Source of the DNA: Candidatus Melainabacteria bacterium
GTDB taxonomy: Bacteria > Cyanobacteriota > Vampirovibrionia > Obscuribacterales > Obscuribacteraceae
Length of the DNA: 34,522 nucleotides
Assembly (NCBI GenBank): GCA_003153555.1
Contig: PLZS01000136.1
Span: 46,678 to 81,199, forward strand
Reading direction: 5' to 3'
Each line of letters begins with the position of its first letter. Position 1 is the stretch's first letter. This document shows positions 7,377-15,354 of the stretch, one piece after another. The notes below the pieces were generated by a model that was not told the DNA's origin, made no database searches, and saw nothing but the letters and a program-made list of their open reading frames with translations. A program made the position numbers and the translations under genes.

Positions 7377-8864
7377 ATGAATGCAGATAGAAATTGGGAA
7401 CGCCAACAACCGAATGAGCGAGATCCGCAAGGAGAGCCTCAAGGTCTTAAATTCTCTGATGCCTACGGATCGGGCGGAGGTCCAAGCGGTGGTCGTGATG
7501 GCAACAGAATAATCAACGATATTCATTGCAAAAATGCATCTTTCAATCAATATGGATTTCCTCAAGGAGCCGACGTCATCTCGCAAGATCAGCAGGGCGG
7601 CGGGCGAAGCGACCAGAGTAATTGGCAGGGTGGAAACGGCGATCAGGGTAATTCGCAAGGTAATTGGCAAGGCGGACGAGGTGAGGAGCGTGATGCGCGA
7701 GGCCAATTCGGCAATGAAAACGACCCTCGGGGCGAGTTTCAACATGGGCGGGGTGGTCGCCGCCATGGGCACGGACACGGACGTCGACCAGAAGAGCTCG
7801 ATCCTAACCAACCGCCGTTGCCCGGTTCTGTCGAAGCAAATGAGATGGGGATGAATGCGCTCCCGAGCGACAATTACAATTATTCAGGAGTTAGCCAGCC
7901 GATTAGATATTCGACGTTCAACCAACCTGGAGGCGACGCTTCTACAACTGGCCAAGCTCTCCCGTACTCGACGCTTAACCAACCTGTTGCTGATAATTCC
8001 GCCACTGGTCAAGTCGTTCCATACTCGACGCTTAACCAACCTGTTACTGATAGTTCCGTTACTGGTCAAGCCGTTCCGTACTCGACATTCAGCCAACCGG
8101 GAACCGACAAGTCTGGCGCGCAAGATCCGTTAATCGCTCAGTTGAGCCAATTGAATCCGCCGAATCCAGACTTGGTTCGAGCCATGACCGATGCTCAGGG
8201 CGCAATGAGTCCAGCAGGTTACAGTGCACTTTCTCAGCTAATGACCCAGAGTCTCAATTCAGGGACTGATGGCAACACGGCCTTGCAACAGTCCCTGACA
8301 CAACTCCAACAATTTGGATCATCTATTGCACCGGACGTTGCGGTCCTTCAGAACGTGCTTCAGAACGACATGCCTAGCGCTTTAGCTGGATCGTCATCAA
8401 CAGACGCCAGCGCCACGTCCGCAGTGCCGACTTCTGCAGATTCTACTGGCTCAGGGCCAACAAGCGACGCTCTGATCACTCAACTCACAACATCTGATCC
8501 AGCCATGGCTCAGGTTTTGACTAGTGCTCAAGGGAATATGAGTCAGCAAGGTTTTGCCACTCTTGAACAAATTGTCTCCCAAAATACTGCCAATGGCACC
8601 GCTGATGGTGCCACTCTGCAGCAAGTAATGCAGCAGCTGCAGCAGAGCGGAAGCACTCAAGATATAAACGCTTTACAGACGGCAATTTCCAGCGTTCAGC
8701 AGCCTGGCACCGCTAGCACTAATAACACAGCCGTAGCAGCGACCGATTCGAGCGCACAATATGCGCCAAGCAGTTCATATGATACAAGCGCTCAGTACAC
8801 ACCTGGCAGTGGCTACACAGCTGGCTCTCAATACAGTGCCAGCACTTCAACCGCTGCGGTATAA
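7377..8864 (+). CDS. Low-complexity Gln/Ser/Thr-rich protein with tandem and duplicated modules
   Basis: Unrecognised protein of 495 residues from the ATG at 7377; a GTG nine codons upstream (7350) is an alternative start, and neither has a good ribosome site. Numbering below is from the GTG. Residues 20-150 are Gly/Gln/Asn/Arg-rich and end in a His/Gly/Arg patch (GRGGRRHGHGHGRR). Residues 186-255 are four 19-residue repeats of the type PYSTLNQPVTDSSVTGQAV. Residues 259-340 and 373-452 are two diverged copies of one helical module: each begins D-x-LI-x-QL, carries AQG-x-MS-x-x-G(Y/F)-x-(A/T)L, and ends in a Gln-rich helix (LQQSLTQLQQFGS, LQQVMQQLQQSGS). The tail is Tyr/Ser/Gln-rich. No signal peptide, membrane segment or enzyme motif is seen. 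It may be a scaffold or a phase-separating or surface protein. The upstream promoter palindrome implies regulated expression. Confidence 0.75.
   Translation: MNADRNWERQQPNERDPQGEPQGLKFSDAYGSGGGPSGGRDGNRIINDIHCKNASFNQYGFPQGADVISQDQQGGGRSDQSNWQGGNGDQGNSQGNWQGGRGEERDARGQFGNENDPRGEFQHGRGGRRHGHGHGRRPEELDPNQPPLPGSVEANEMGMNALPSDNYNYSGVSQPIRYSTFNQPGGDASTTGQALPYSTLNQPVADNSATGQVVPYSTLNQPVTDSSVTGQAVPYSTFSQPGTDKSGAQDPLIAQLSQLNPPNPDLVRAMTDAQGAMSPAGYSALSQLMTQSLNSGTDGNTALQQSLTQLQQFGSSIAPDVAVLQNVLQNDMPSALAGSSSTDASATSAVPTSADSTGSGPTSDALITQLTTSDPAMAQVLTSAQGNMSQQGFATLEQIVSQNTANGTADGATLQQVMQQLQQSGSTQDINALQTAISSVQQPGTASTNNTAVAATDSSAQYAPSSSYDTSAQYTPGSGYTAGSQYSASTSTAAV
7905..8132 (+). repeat. 57-bp tandem repeat, four copies, in coding sequence
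   Basis: Units begin at about 7905, 7962, 8019 and 8076, each coding 19 residues with core YST(L/F)NQP. Units 2 and 3 are nearly identical at DNA level (cores CGTACTCGACGCTTAACCAA and CATACTCGACGCTTAACCAA), which suggests recent duplication; units 1 and 4 have diverged. Copy number could vary between strains. Confidence 0.8.
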
Positions 8865-8938
8865 GTTTGTAAGCAGGGATTTGGCTATGCATCAGTAATG
8901 GTGCGTAGTCCGATTTCCATTTGCGGGCAAATTGGTCG

Positions 8939-9379
8939 CTACTCGACGATGTTAATGTCCACAGATCCCGTTGAAGTTGTGGGCAGTCCTGTGTTAAACG
9001 GTGATGCAGAGCCACCTCCGCCACTAAATCCGAAACTATATTCGCCTGAAGGGAAGGAAGTCATTCCGCCTAAACTACCGGCGGTAATATTTCCGTTGTG
9101 TGCTTGATCGAGTACAGGCTTTGGCGAGCTAGGCAGTGCCGCAGGCTTTTGTTGCGCAATTGTTTGGTGAGATTGGTCTCCGGTAGCTCCAGATGTTCCC
9201 TCGCTGCTCACTGCCGCTCCCGCGGCGACAGTAGTGCCCATGTCAAACGACTGTGACCAGGTAGAATCCCCGAAAAGTGAATTGTTAGACGTTGCCTGAC
9301 TGTGCGCCGGTTGACTGGCTACAAAACTGACCAGAGCCGCCCAGATAAGCAGTTCGAGTACATTCGGTTTTTTCTTCAT
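8939..9379 (-). CDS. Small secreted protein of unknown function
   Basis: 146 residues with a clear N-terminal signal peptide: MKKK, a hydrophobic core LLIWAALVSFVA, then a likely cleavage near AHSQA (about residue 28). The mature part is Ser/Gly/Thr/Ala-rich and low in charge, with a Gly-rich stretch YSFGFSGGGGSASPF near residues 113-127. There is no cysteine, no lipobox, no second membrane segment and no recognisable enzyme motif. AAAGGA lies about 8 bases before the ATG at 9379. It is convergent with the repeat-protein gene, 74 bases apart. Upstream on its own strand are two small inverted repeats. A periplasmic or surface location is likely; the function is not recognised. Confidence 0.65.
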   Translation of the reverse strand: MKKKPNVLELLIWAALVSFVASQPAHSQATSNNSLFGDSTWSQSFDMGTTVAAGAAVSSEGTSGATGDQSHQTIAQQKPAALPSSPKPVLDQAHNGNITAGSLGGMTSFPSGEYSFGFSGGGGSASPFNTGLPTTSTGSVDINIVE

Positions 9380-9893
9380 GGTAATCGTCCTTTATTCGTT
9401 CTTTAACAAAGAACACAGCAGACTGTACGCGAAGCGAACTTCGCGATTGGTATATTCCGATACTTGGAGATTACTCGGAATAGGTTACCGTTTTGTTACT
9501 GGGACAAAAGAAGTCGCCTTCGTAATCTCAAAGTCGAATAATCCAAAGGATTCCTTCTAGTCCGTCTTTCCAGCTTTGAACAGCGAAATGTACTTCGATC
9601 AGATCATCAGGTTTTCTTTGCCCACCAATAGAATAATCCCGTGAATGTGAGATAAGCGTGTGTGCATCCACGGACTTGCACAACGTTGTAATGGTACAAA
9701 TCAAATGTGGCGAATGTGTGCCCGATGCTGACGTGTCTAAAAAGCCCAAGCGAAAAGAACGCCGCCTGATATGGCCGCCATCAAGGGCACCAAGACCTGA
9801 AAGGCGAGGGCATAGTGAATTGTAGGCGCACCGAGAACACCTGCCCAAAGACCTGCTAGGCAACCGGCGTGTTTATGTCAATTATTTATGCAC
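9380..9893. other. 514-bp spacer with two inverted repeats and a hydrophobic reading-frame remnant
   Basis: No intact gene is supported here. CGCGAAG (9428-9434), loop CGAA, CTTCGCG (9439-9445) is a perfect hairpin. ATTCCGA (9454-9460) and TCGGAAT (9475-9481) form another inverted pair. Both sit upstream of the secreted-protein gene and could belong to its 5' region. On the minus strand bases 9877-9737 code 46 residues of strongly hydrophobic sequence with no start codon (see the separate entry). Confidence 0.5.
9737..9877 (-). pseudogene. Possible 3' remnant of a membrane-protein gene
   Basis: Between an in-frame TGA (9878-9880) and a TAG (9737-9739) the minus strand is open for 46 codons. 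They include LAGLWAGVLGAPTIHYALAF and QVLVPLMAAISGGVLFAWAF, which look like two transmembrane helices. There is no ATG, GTG or TTG near its beginning. It starts 16 bases after the YtxH-like gene on the same strand. It may be a decayed gene tail or chance; I cannot name a parent family. Confidence 0.25.
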
Positions 9894-10244
9894 TTAGAGC
9901 GTTCTTGCAGTTCCGGCGCTGGCAGAAGATGGTTCAAAATACTTGGACTCTTTCATTTTGCGGTTCTTAGCAGCAGACTGTTCCTTTGCAAATGCTTCGT
10001 TGAACGAATTCGTCGCGTTGCGTCGAATCGTCTGTGCACTTTCTTTGACTTGATCCAAGGCTGGTTGTGCTTTGTCCAAAAGTTCGCTTGCTTTACTTTG
10101 GACGTCTAGCATTGCATCCGACCCCGTTTCTTGCAGATCGCATATCAAGTCTTTCATCTCTTGTCTCAGTTCTGAGCCCTTCTTCGGCGCGCATAAGGTG
10201 CCGATTGCATAGCCCAGCAATCCGACAAAAAGTAAACCTTTCAT
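9894..10244 (-). CDS. YtxH-like membrane-anchored protein
   Basis: 116 residues. The N-terminus (MKGLLFVGLLGYAIGTLCAPKKGSE) is a short Gly-containing membrane helix followed by the (F/C)APKKG-type turn that marks the YtxH family of small stress-associated proteins. The rest (25-105) is highly charged and helical (EMKDLICDLQETGSDAMLDV and following), probably coiled coil. A good ribosome site (GGAGG/CCGGAG) precedes the ATG at 10244. It lies 99 bases downstream of cydB on the same strand and could be read through from it, but the spacing allows its own promoter. YtxH proteins are linked to stress responses in other bacteria; the molecular activity is unknown. Confidence 0.75.
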   Translation of the reverse strand: MKGLLFVGLLGYAIGTLCAPKKGSELRQEMKDLICDLQETGSDAMLDVQSKASELLDKAQPALDQVKESAQTIRRNATNSFNEAFAKEQSAAKNRKMKESKYFEPSSASAGTARTL

Positions 10245-10343
10245 TCTCCGGCCTCCTGTGCTGGTGTTTTTTGTAGTGACTCTCGTATCGCCGAAAAGTT
10301 ACCGTATTGTTGAGCAACTCCCCACTTTTAATATTTGGTGGAA

Positions 10344-11360
10344 TCAATAGCTCATCTTGCCCAGCTGAACTTTGCCTCTGAATATCCAGTAGACAACAGC
10401 TGTGTAACTCAATACGAAAGGCAATCCCATTGCCGCTACGATCAGCATTATCCCTAAGGTCTTTTGCGACGAAGCTGCATTATAGATATTCAGGCTAAAG
10501 GTCGGGTCCAAGCTGGACACCAGCAGGTTTGGATACATCGCCACACCGAACAAGAAGGTGAAGGCCGCAAGTGTGCAAATGGAAGAGGCAAACGCGTAAC
10601 CAGGTCTATTTAAGTGAATCGCTCTCGGGATGTTGGCAATCGCTAAGACATTCAAAACGACTACGATACCAGCCCACGGCCATCGCTTAAAGTTTGCCAC
10701 TGCGTCCGGAATTTGCATAAGCGTGAAAATAGTGACCAGCATATAAAAGAGTAGGAAGATTGCAAAAGTTTGCCACATCCATCCGTGTACCTTTTTCTGC
10801 AATTCTCCTTCGGTTTTTAAATACAAATAGATTGAACCATGCATTGCGCAAGCTGAAACGGCAAAGCAGCCCATTAGCAGTGTATACGCGTTGAAGTGAT
10901 CGCGAATCCGACCGTGATATTCCATGTCGGTTCCAATTGGCAAACCGATGAATAAATTGCCGACGATTACGCCAAACAGAAACGCAGCCATCGTACTTGA
11001 AAGACTGAATGAGACATCCCAAACCTGCCGCCAGAAAAGGTGTTCTTTTTTGCTGCGAAACTCAATTGAAACGGCTCTGAAAATTAAGGCGCACAACAAC
11101 ATCATGAATAGAACATAGTAGCTGGAAAATGCCGTGGCATATGCATTGGGAAAGGCCGCGAAGAGAGCACCGCCGAAGACTACTAGCCACACTTCATTAC
11201 CATCCCAAAGTGGACCAATCGAGTTGATGATCAGGCGTCGTTCTTCATCGGTACTAGCCCGGAGGTGCAAAATGCCAACGCCAAAATCGAAGCCGTCTAA
11301 GACACCATATGCGGTGAGCAACACTCCCATGAGAATAAACCAAATGTCATTTAGGCTCAT
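10344..11360 (-). CDS. cydB: Cytochrome bd ubiquinol oxidase subunit II
   Basis: Subunit II of the bd-type terminal oxidase that oxidises quinol and reduces O2 at high affinity in the cytoplasmic membrane. The 338-residue polytopic protein begins MSLNDIWFILMGVLLTAYGV and continues DGFDFGVGIL, the family hallmark, then shows repeated hydrophobic helices through LPFVLSYTAVVYWIFRG near the end. I chose the ATG at 11360: it has GGAG upstream, overlaps the cydA end by 14 bases, and gives the standard CydB N-terminus. A longer reading frame to 11414 would only add residues unlike the family. It is translated with cydA. No cydX or cydCD lies in the window. Confidence 0.95.
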   Translation of the reverse strand: MSLNDIWFILMGVLLTAYGVLDGFDFGVGILHLRASTDEERRLIINSIGPLWDGNEVWLVVFGGALFAAFPNAYATAFSSYYVLFMMLLCALIFRAVSIEFRSKKEHLFWRQVWDVSFSLSSTMAAFLFGVIVGNLFIGLPIGTDMEYHGRIRDHFNAYTLLMGCFAVSACAMHGSIYLYLKTEGELQKKVHGWMWQTFAIFLLFYMLVTIFTLMQIPDAVANFKRWPWAGIVVVLNVLAIANIPRAIHLNRPGYAFASSICTLAAFTFLFGVAMYPNLLVSSLDPTFSLNIYNAASSQKTLGIMLIVAAMGLPFVLSYTAVVYWIFRGKVQLGKMSY

Positions 11361-12825
11361 CTTTTTGCTCCACTGTTTCTTCCGAATCGGGGCGCGGCGA
11401 CAGAGCGTAAACACCTCGTTTCATGATATTGCCGGCAAATTCCCAGAAGCTCACGCCGCCCTCAGGCAATGGAAGTTGGTCCATGATTTCTTCTGGTTTT
11501 TCAGGACCTTTTTGAATCTTGTCAGTCAGAACTGTGACCCAAATGACGAACAAAAAAGAATAAACAAAACCGAACATCAAAATCGAAGAGAGCACCATGT
11601 TGCCTGAAACAGATTTCGATACTGCATCTTTAGTGCGCAACAGTCCGTAGACCAACCAGGGTTGTCGTCCAACTTCACAACATACCCAGCCGCATTCATT
11701 GGCCGCATATCCGCCAAGCACTGCGAAAACAAACAGCCACATTAGCCACCTTTGCTCAAATAGTGTGCCGCGTTTCCAAAAAAACAAGCCCAGAGACGTC
11801 AACCCGATAAACATCATTCCAAGACCTATCATAATATGATACGAAAAGAAAGGCACCACCACTGGTGGTCGATCCTGCTTCGGAAAATGATCTAGTCCAG
11901 GCACCGGTTTGTTCGGGTTCTGATATACCAATAAGCTAAGCATGTCTGGAATTTCCAGTCCGAAGTTCACGACTTCGTTTTTCACGTCAGGAATGCCAAA
12001 GATGTACATACTAGTTCCGCCAGTTCCTGTTTTGAAATGTGCCTCAAGAGCCGCCAATTTAGCCGGTTGAGTGTCCGCAACCTTGTGTGCTTGGAAGTGA
12101 CCGGAGGCCAATTCGCCAAATGAAAAAACAGCGCCATAAACCAGCGCGATTTTGAATGTACGTTTGGCAAATTCCAGATGCCGATTGTGCAAAATGTACC
12201 AGGCGCATATGCTCATGGCGAAGAAGGCACCAAGAATAAATGAGGCATTCCAAACGTGAATCAGTCGCGTCACGCTGGAAGGGTTGAAAATCATGGCCCA
12301 GAAATCTGTGATTTCTGCCCGCGTAAAGCCCTGTGCGGTTTTGACGAGATGATAACCGGCCGGCGTTTGTTGCCAGGAATTGGCGATCACAATCCAGACA
12401 GAAGAGAATATTGAACCAAGTGACACCATGCAAGTGGCGAAATAATGCATTCGTGCTGAAACTTTGTCCCAACCAAAGACAAGCACGGCCAAAAAACCCG
12501 ATTCGAGAAAGAAAGCGAATATGCCCTCCGCGGCAAGAGCGGATCCGAAAACATCTCCAACGAAACGCGAGTATGTTGCCCAGTTTGTGCCAAACTGGAA
12601 TTCCATCACTATCCCCGTGGACACTCCGACGGCAAAGTTGACCGCAAAAATCTTGGTCCAAAACAAAGCCATCGTTTTGTAGACGGGATTTTTGGTGCGC
12701 ATGTACGCCGTCTCGATGAGCACCATCAGCACACCAAGACCGATTGTCAGCGGTGGGAAAATGTAGTGAAACATTATTGTCAGCGCGAATTGTATGCGTG
12801 ACAAAAACACAACATCAAGGTGCAT
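11347..12825 (-). CDS. cydA: Cytochrome bd ubiquinol oxidase subunit I
   Basis: Heme-bearing subunit of cytochrome bd oxidase, 492 residues from the ATG at 12825, which has AGGAAGG upstream; a TTG five codons earlier lies inside that ribosome site and is rejected. Family heme ligands can be placed by motif: His20 (LTIMFHYIFPPLTIGLG), His190 (TRLIHVWNASFILG) and Met332 (FFSYHIMIGLGM). The quinol loop keeps TQPAKLAALEAHF, with the conserved Lys and Glu, and is short. GWVCCEVGRQPWLVYG near residues 379-394 is the conserved periplasmic/helix motif. About nine membrane helices are expected. It is first in the operon with cydB. The 165-base spacer to the divergent regulator gene should hold its promoter, but I see no convincing boxes. 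Confidence 0.96.
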   Translation of the reverse strand: MHLDVVFLSRIQFALTIMFHYIFPPLTIGLGVLMVLIETAYMRTKNPVYKTMALFWTKIFAVNFAVGVSTGIVMEFQFGTNWATYSRFVGDVFGSALAAEGIFAFFLESGFLAVLVFGWDKVSARMHYFATCMVSLGSIFSSVWIVIANSWQQTPAGYHLVKTAQGFTRAEITDFWAMIFNPSSVTRLIHVWNASFILGAFFAMSICAWYILHNRHLEFAKRTFKIALVYGAVFSFGELASGHFQAHKVADTQPAKLAALEAHFKTGTGGTSMYIFGIPDVKNEVVNFGLEIPDMLSLLVYQNPNKPVPGLDHFPKQDRPPVVVPFFSYHIMIGLGMMFIGLTSLGLFFWKRGTLFEQRWLMWLFVFAVLGGYAANECGWVCCEVGRQPWLVYGLLRTKDAVSKSVSGNMVLSSILMFGFVYSFLFVIWVTVLTDKIQKGPEKPEEIMDQLPLPEGGVSFWEFAGNIMKRGVYALSPRPDSEETVEQKDEPK

Positions 12826-12990
12826 AACGACCTTCCTCAATCACTTTCGTGCGCACAAACTCTAACACTATTTAGTCGAGGCTTAAATAAAACCCTGTAA
12901 GGGCAAGGCTCTTAGCTTTACATTCGATAATGCCGTTGGATTGGTATTGATAGCCCGTGGGTATGACCATTGGTGTCAAGCCAGGCTGTG

Positions 12991-13611
12991 ATGATGAACA
13001 GAATCGGCGTGTTAATAGTCGAAGATCACCAGGTCACGCTTGAGGGACTGACAACAGGCTTGTCGAGAGAGGCTGACATCGACGTTTTAGGTGCCGCGAC
13101 TACGTCTGATCAAGGTCTTGAGATGGCCTTGGCTCTGAAGCCGAATATCATTTTGCTTGATTTACATCTGCCTGGATCAACTGGTCCGAAAACAACCGTC
13201 AAATCTTTTTGCAGCATCGATGGCGCGCACGTAATTGTGTTTTCAGGCGAAAATCGCATGGCGTTTATCCAGACGGTCCTCTCAATGGGAGTGGCAGGAT
13301 ATTTGCTCAAATCAGAGAATGTGCGCACTGTTGCTGATGCTATGCGTCAAGTTATGATGGGAAAAAAGCCAGTCTTGTCAGCTGAACTGGTTTCCGGCGA
13401 AACTAAGGTAACAAGGTCTGAGCAAGAAGTGTTGAAAATGTTGGCCCGCGGCATGAAATACAATGAAATAGCGGAACGCAGACAAGCGTCACCGGCAACG
13501 GTAAGAAAGCAGTGCGAGTTGCTGTTGCTAAAACTTGGTTTGGAGAGTCGCGAACAACTGATCGCCTGGGCCGTGCAAAGTGGTTATGGGAATCTTGAGC
13601 TAGAGCCGTGA
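12991..13611 (+). CDS. NarL/FixJ-family response regulator
   Basis: A two-component DNA-binding regulator of 206 residues. The receiver (about 5-120) has the acidic pair in VLIVEDHQ, the phospho-acceptor Asp in NIILLDLHLPG, Ser in VIVFSGE and Lys in GYLLKSEN. The LuxR-type helix-turn-helix at the C-terminus reads TRSEQEVLKMLARGMKYNEI followed by SPATVRKQCELLLLKLG. I take ATG 12991 (ATG 12994 is equally possible); a TTG at 12970 would add a tail outside the fold. Its stop overlaps the kinase start in a GTGA, so the two proteins are translationally coupled and are the obvious cognate pair. The gene diverges from cydA, so cydAB is one possible target, but nothing in the sequence proves it. Confidence 0.92.
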   Translation: MMNRIGVLIVEDHQVTLEGLTTGLSREADIDVLGAATTSDQGLEMALALKPNIILLDLHLPGSTGPKTTVKSFCSIDGAHVIVFSGENRMAFIQTVLSMGVAGYLLKSENVRTVADAMRQVMMGKKPVLSAELVSGETKVTRSEQEVLKMLARGMKYNEIAERRQASPATVRKQCELLLLKLGLESREQLIAWAVQSGYGNLELEP

Positions 13612-15131
13612 ACCCAATTGTCGATCGAACTATTGATGAATTCCTCAAATATTTGAATGAGGTCATGCCTCCGCTTGTCGCCGACAAATTGGGAATAACC
13701 GAGCGACTTGAGCGTGCCAGTGCCGTTAACAAGGTCGGCATAGAATCTGGTCAATTCGGACGTTTTAGTAATTTGCGCGAATACTCAAGCGTCGATATGG
13801 GCAGGCGTGCTCAGGCAGCTATTTATCAGTCGCTTTGGCTACGCGAATTGGCCTACCGTATGGTGCCTGGCATAAAAGAATCAATCCAGAGCCCAGATGA
13901 ATTCGCGGGCGAAGAAATAGAAGAAGCGACGCGTGCCATGATGACTCTTTTGTTCGCGACGCTGAAGGGTCTGGCACTTGAATTCAATGCCCTTGTTTCT
14001 GATGTTCCCGCTCTTGCTCAGTTGCGTTTTAGTACAACTGAAGTGAGCGAGGTTCGGGAGGACTCGGCCAATCAAGCTGTTGATTCTGATTCGGATAGAA
14101 AGCCCGCTCGGAATGGTAAGAATTCAGTCACTTATTTACGCTGCCGTGCTTCGTCTTCGACATGGAGTTTGTCGATGCGTGGAGCGCACGGACGTATTGA
14201 ATTTTATCTGGTGCCGGTGCTTGAGATATTTAAATTTTCACGTAGTGAAACTCCGGGACGCTTGAAAAGCGTTCTTCAAATGGATGACAAAAGTGCGCCA
14301 GGAATTTGGTCTATCGACTCGCTGCCGGCAGATCCCGATGAGCTCTATTACTTGATTCGCGGCGTCTTCAAAACGTTAGTCTTTGCCTCTGCGCAGGGTT
14401 TGAAAGACGACATGATTGGACCGGCGATTTTTGAGAATTTAGAGGGTGCTGCTTTGCGAGCTACTGTGCGAGAGCTTTTGCTCGCCGAGCAGAACATGGC
14501 TCAAAAAATTGTCAGTCAGCAAGAAGAAATTCAAAATCGTATTGCTCGCGATTTGCACGATGCTGTAATCGCGGACATCATGACTTTGAAGCGTCAACTC
14601 ACCGGCGACCGTAAGTTGGACGATAGCGAGTTGATCGACGGTTTGGATCAAATTTCTCAGAGGCTGCGGGAAATATGTCATGACCTGGCTCCCCGCGATT
14701 TGATCGACTGGGGTCTGAAGACAGTAATTGCTGATTTATTGGAGCGTGTTGAGCAACGAACTGGCTGTGACTGCACTTTTGAGTGTGAACGTGATTTGCC
14801 GGAATTTCCCTACCCCGTTCAGTTGCACGTCTATCGAATCGTTCAGGAATCGCTTACCAATATTGAAAAGTACGCAGAGGCATCCCGCATAGTTGTGAAC
14901 ATAGAGGTTTCCGACAATATTGCAAAATTCATCATTAGAGACAACGGCAAGGGGGTAGAGATAGGCGAAGTAGACGCTAGAAAAGCAAAAGAAGGTGGCA
15001 CCGGTCTAAGTGGCACCAAAGAGCGCGCCGAAATGATTCGTTGCTACTACCCCGCCCGACTGAGATTCGAATCTGAACCTGGCAAAGGTTCCACGACAAC
15101 GCTTGAAATGCGCTACAATGATTCAATATGA
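13608..15131 (+). CDS. Cytoplasmic NarX/DesK-type sensor histidine kinase with an undescribed N-terminal domain
   Basis: 507 residues, partner of the preceding regulator. The C-terminal half is a HisKA_3/HATPase kinase: His317 in RIARDLHDAV, N-box QESLTNIEKYA (Asn418), G1 box RDNGKGV (Asp445) and G2 box GGTGLSG (463-469). No transmembrane segment is present, so it senses a cytoplasmic cue or partner. Residues about 110-265 form an unfamiliar domain: GLALEFNALV, TYLRCRASSSTWSLSMRG (175-192), IEFYLVPV (197-204), SRSE (211-214) and IDSL (236-239). The same pattern, with the same spacing in its core, occurs in the protein encoded at 15355-16167. The start is GTG in the GTGA overlap with the regulator stop. 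A 12-bp perfect inverted repeat spans the stop codon. Confidence 0.9.
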   Translation: MNPIVDRTIDEFLKYLNEVMPPLVADKLGITERLERASAVNKVGIESGQFGRFSNLREYSSVDMGRRAQAAIYQSLWLRELAYRMVPGIKESIQSPDEFAGEEIEEATRAMMTLLFATLKGLALEFNALVSDVPALAQLRFSTTEVSEVREDSANQAVDSDSDRKPARNGKNSVTYLRCRASSSTWSLSMRGAHGRIEFYLVPVLEIFKFSRSETPGRLKSVLQMDDKSAPGIWSIDSLPADPDELYYLIRGVFKTLVFASAQGLKDDMIGPAIFENLEGAALRATVRELLLAEQNMAQKIVSQQEEIQNRIARDLHDAVIADIMTLKRQLTGDRKLDDSELIDGLDQISQRLREICHDLAPRDLIDWGLKTVIADLLERVEQRTGCDCTFECERDLPEFPYPVQLHVYRIVQESLTNIEKYAEASRIVVNIEVSDNIAKFIIRDNGKGVEIGEVDARKAKEGGTGLSGTKERAEMIRCYYPARLRFESEPGKGSTTTLEMRYNDSI

Positions 15132-15150
15132 GTGAAATCTCATATTGAAT
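15121..15150. repeat. Perfect 12-bp inverted repeat over the kinase stop codon
   Basis: ATTCAATATGAG (15121-15132) and CTCATATTGAAT (15139-15150) pair perfectly around a TGAAAT loop. The kinase TGA stop (15129-15131) is inside the left arm. The stem is AT-rich and no T-run follows, so it is a poor Rho-independent terminator. It could be an operator or an mRNA 3' protective hairpin. Confidence 0.65.
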
Positions 15151-15354
15151 ACTGCTTGCTCTTTGGTCCGCGCCTGTAAGGTTCTACGAACTACGTACAC
15201 GAAAGAGTGAAGACCAAATCGGTAATGTACAGATTGCGTCTCGAAACCCATAATAGATGAGTAGAAGAGGTGGGGGTGTTTCGCAAAAGCTGAGCAGTGA
15301 TCTAGCCCAGACTTGATGCGGAATTGGCTGCTGTCCAGCAAGGAGGCTTTTCTC

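Noticed and set aside
7905..8132. CRISPR-like regular repeats
   Set aside because: The 57-bp units are contiguous, diverge as codons do and keep a reading frame; there are no unique spacers and no cas genes.
9528..9863. 111-codon minus-strand frame in the spacer
   Set aside because: It begins at TTG without a ribosome site, has shadow-like composition, and overlaps the more protein-like hydrophobic frame at 9737-9877.
11361..11414. Longer N-terminus for cydB
   Set aside because: The extra residues (MFTLCRRAPIRKKQWSKK) are unlike CydB and lie in the cydA coding region; the ATG at 11360 has its own ribosome site.
12059..12661. 200-codon minus-strand frame within cydA
   Set aside because: It is the same strand in another phase of a highly conserved gene; the Trp/Arg/Cys-rich product has no recognisable features.
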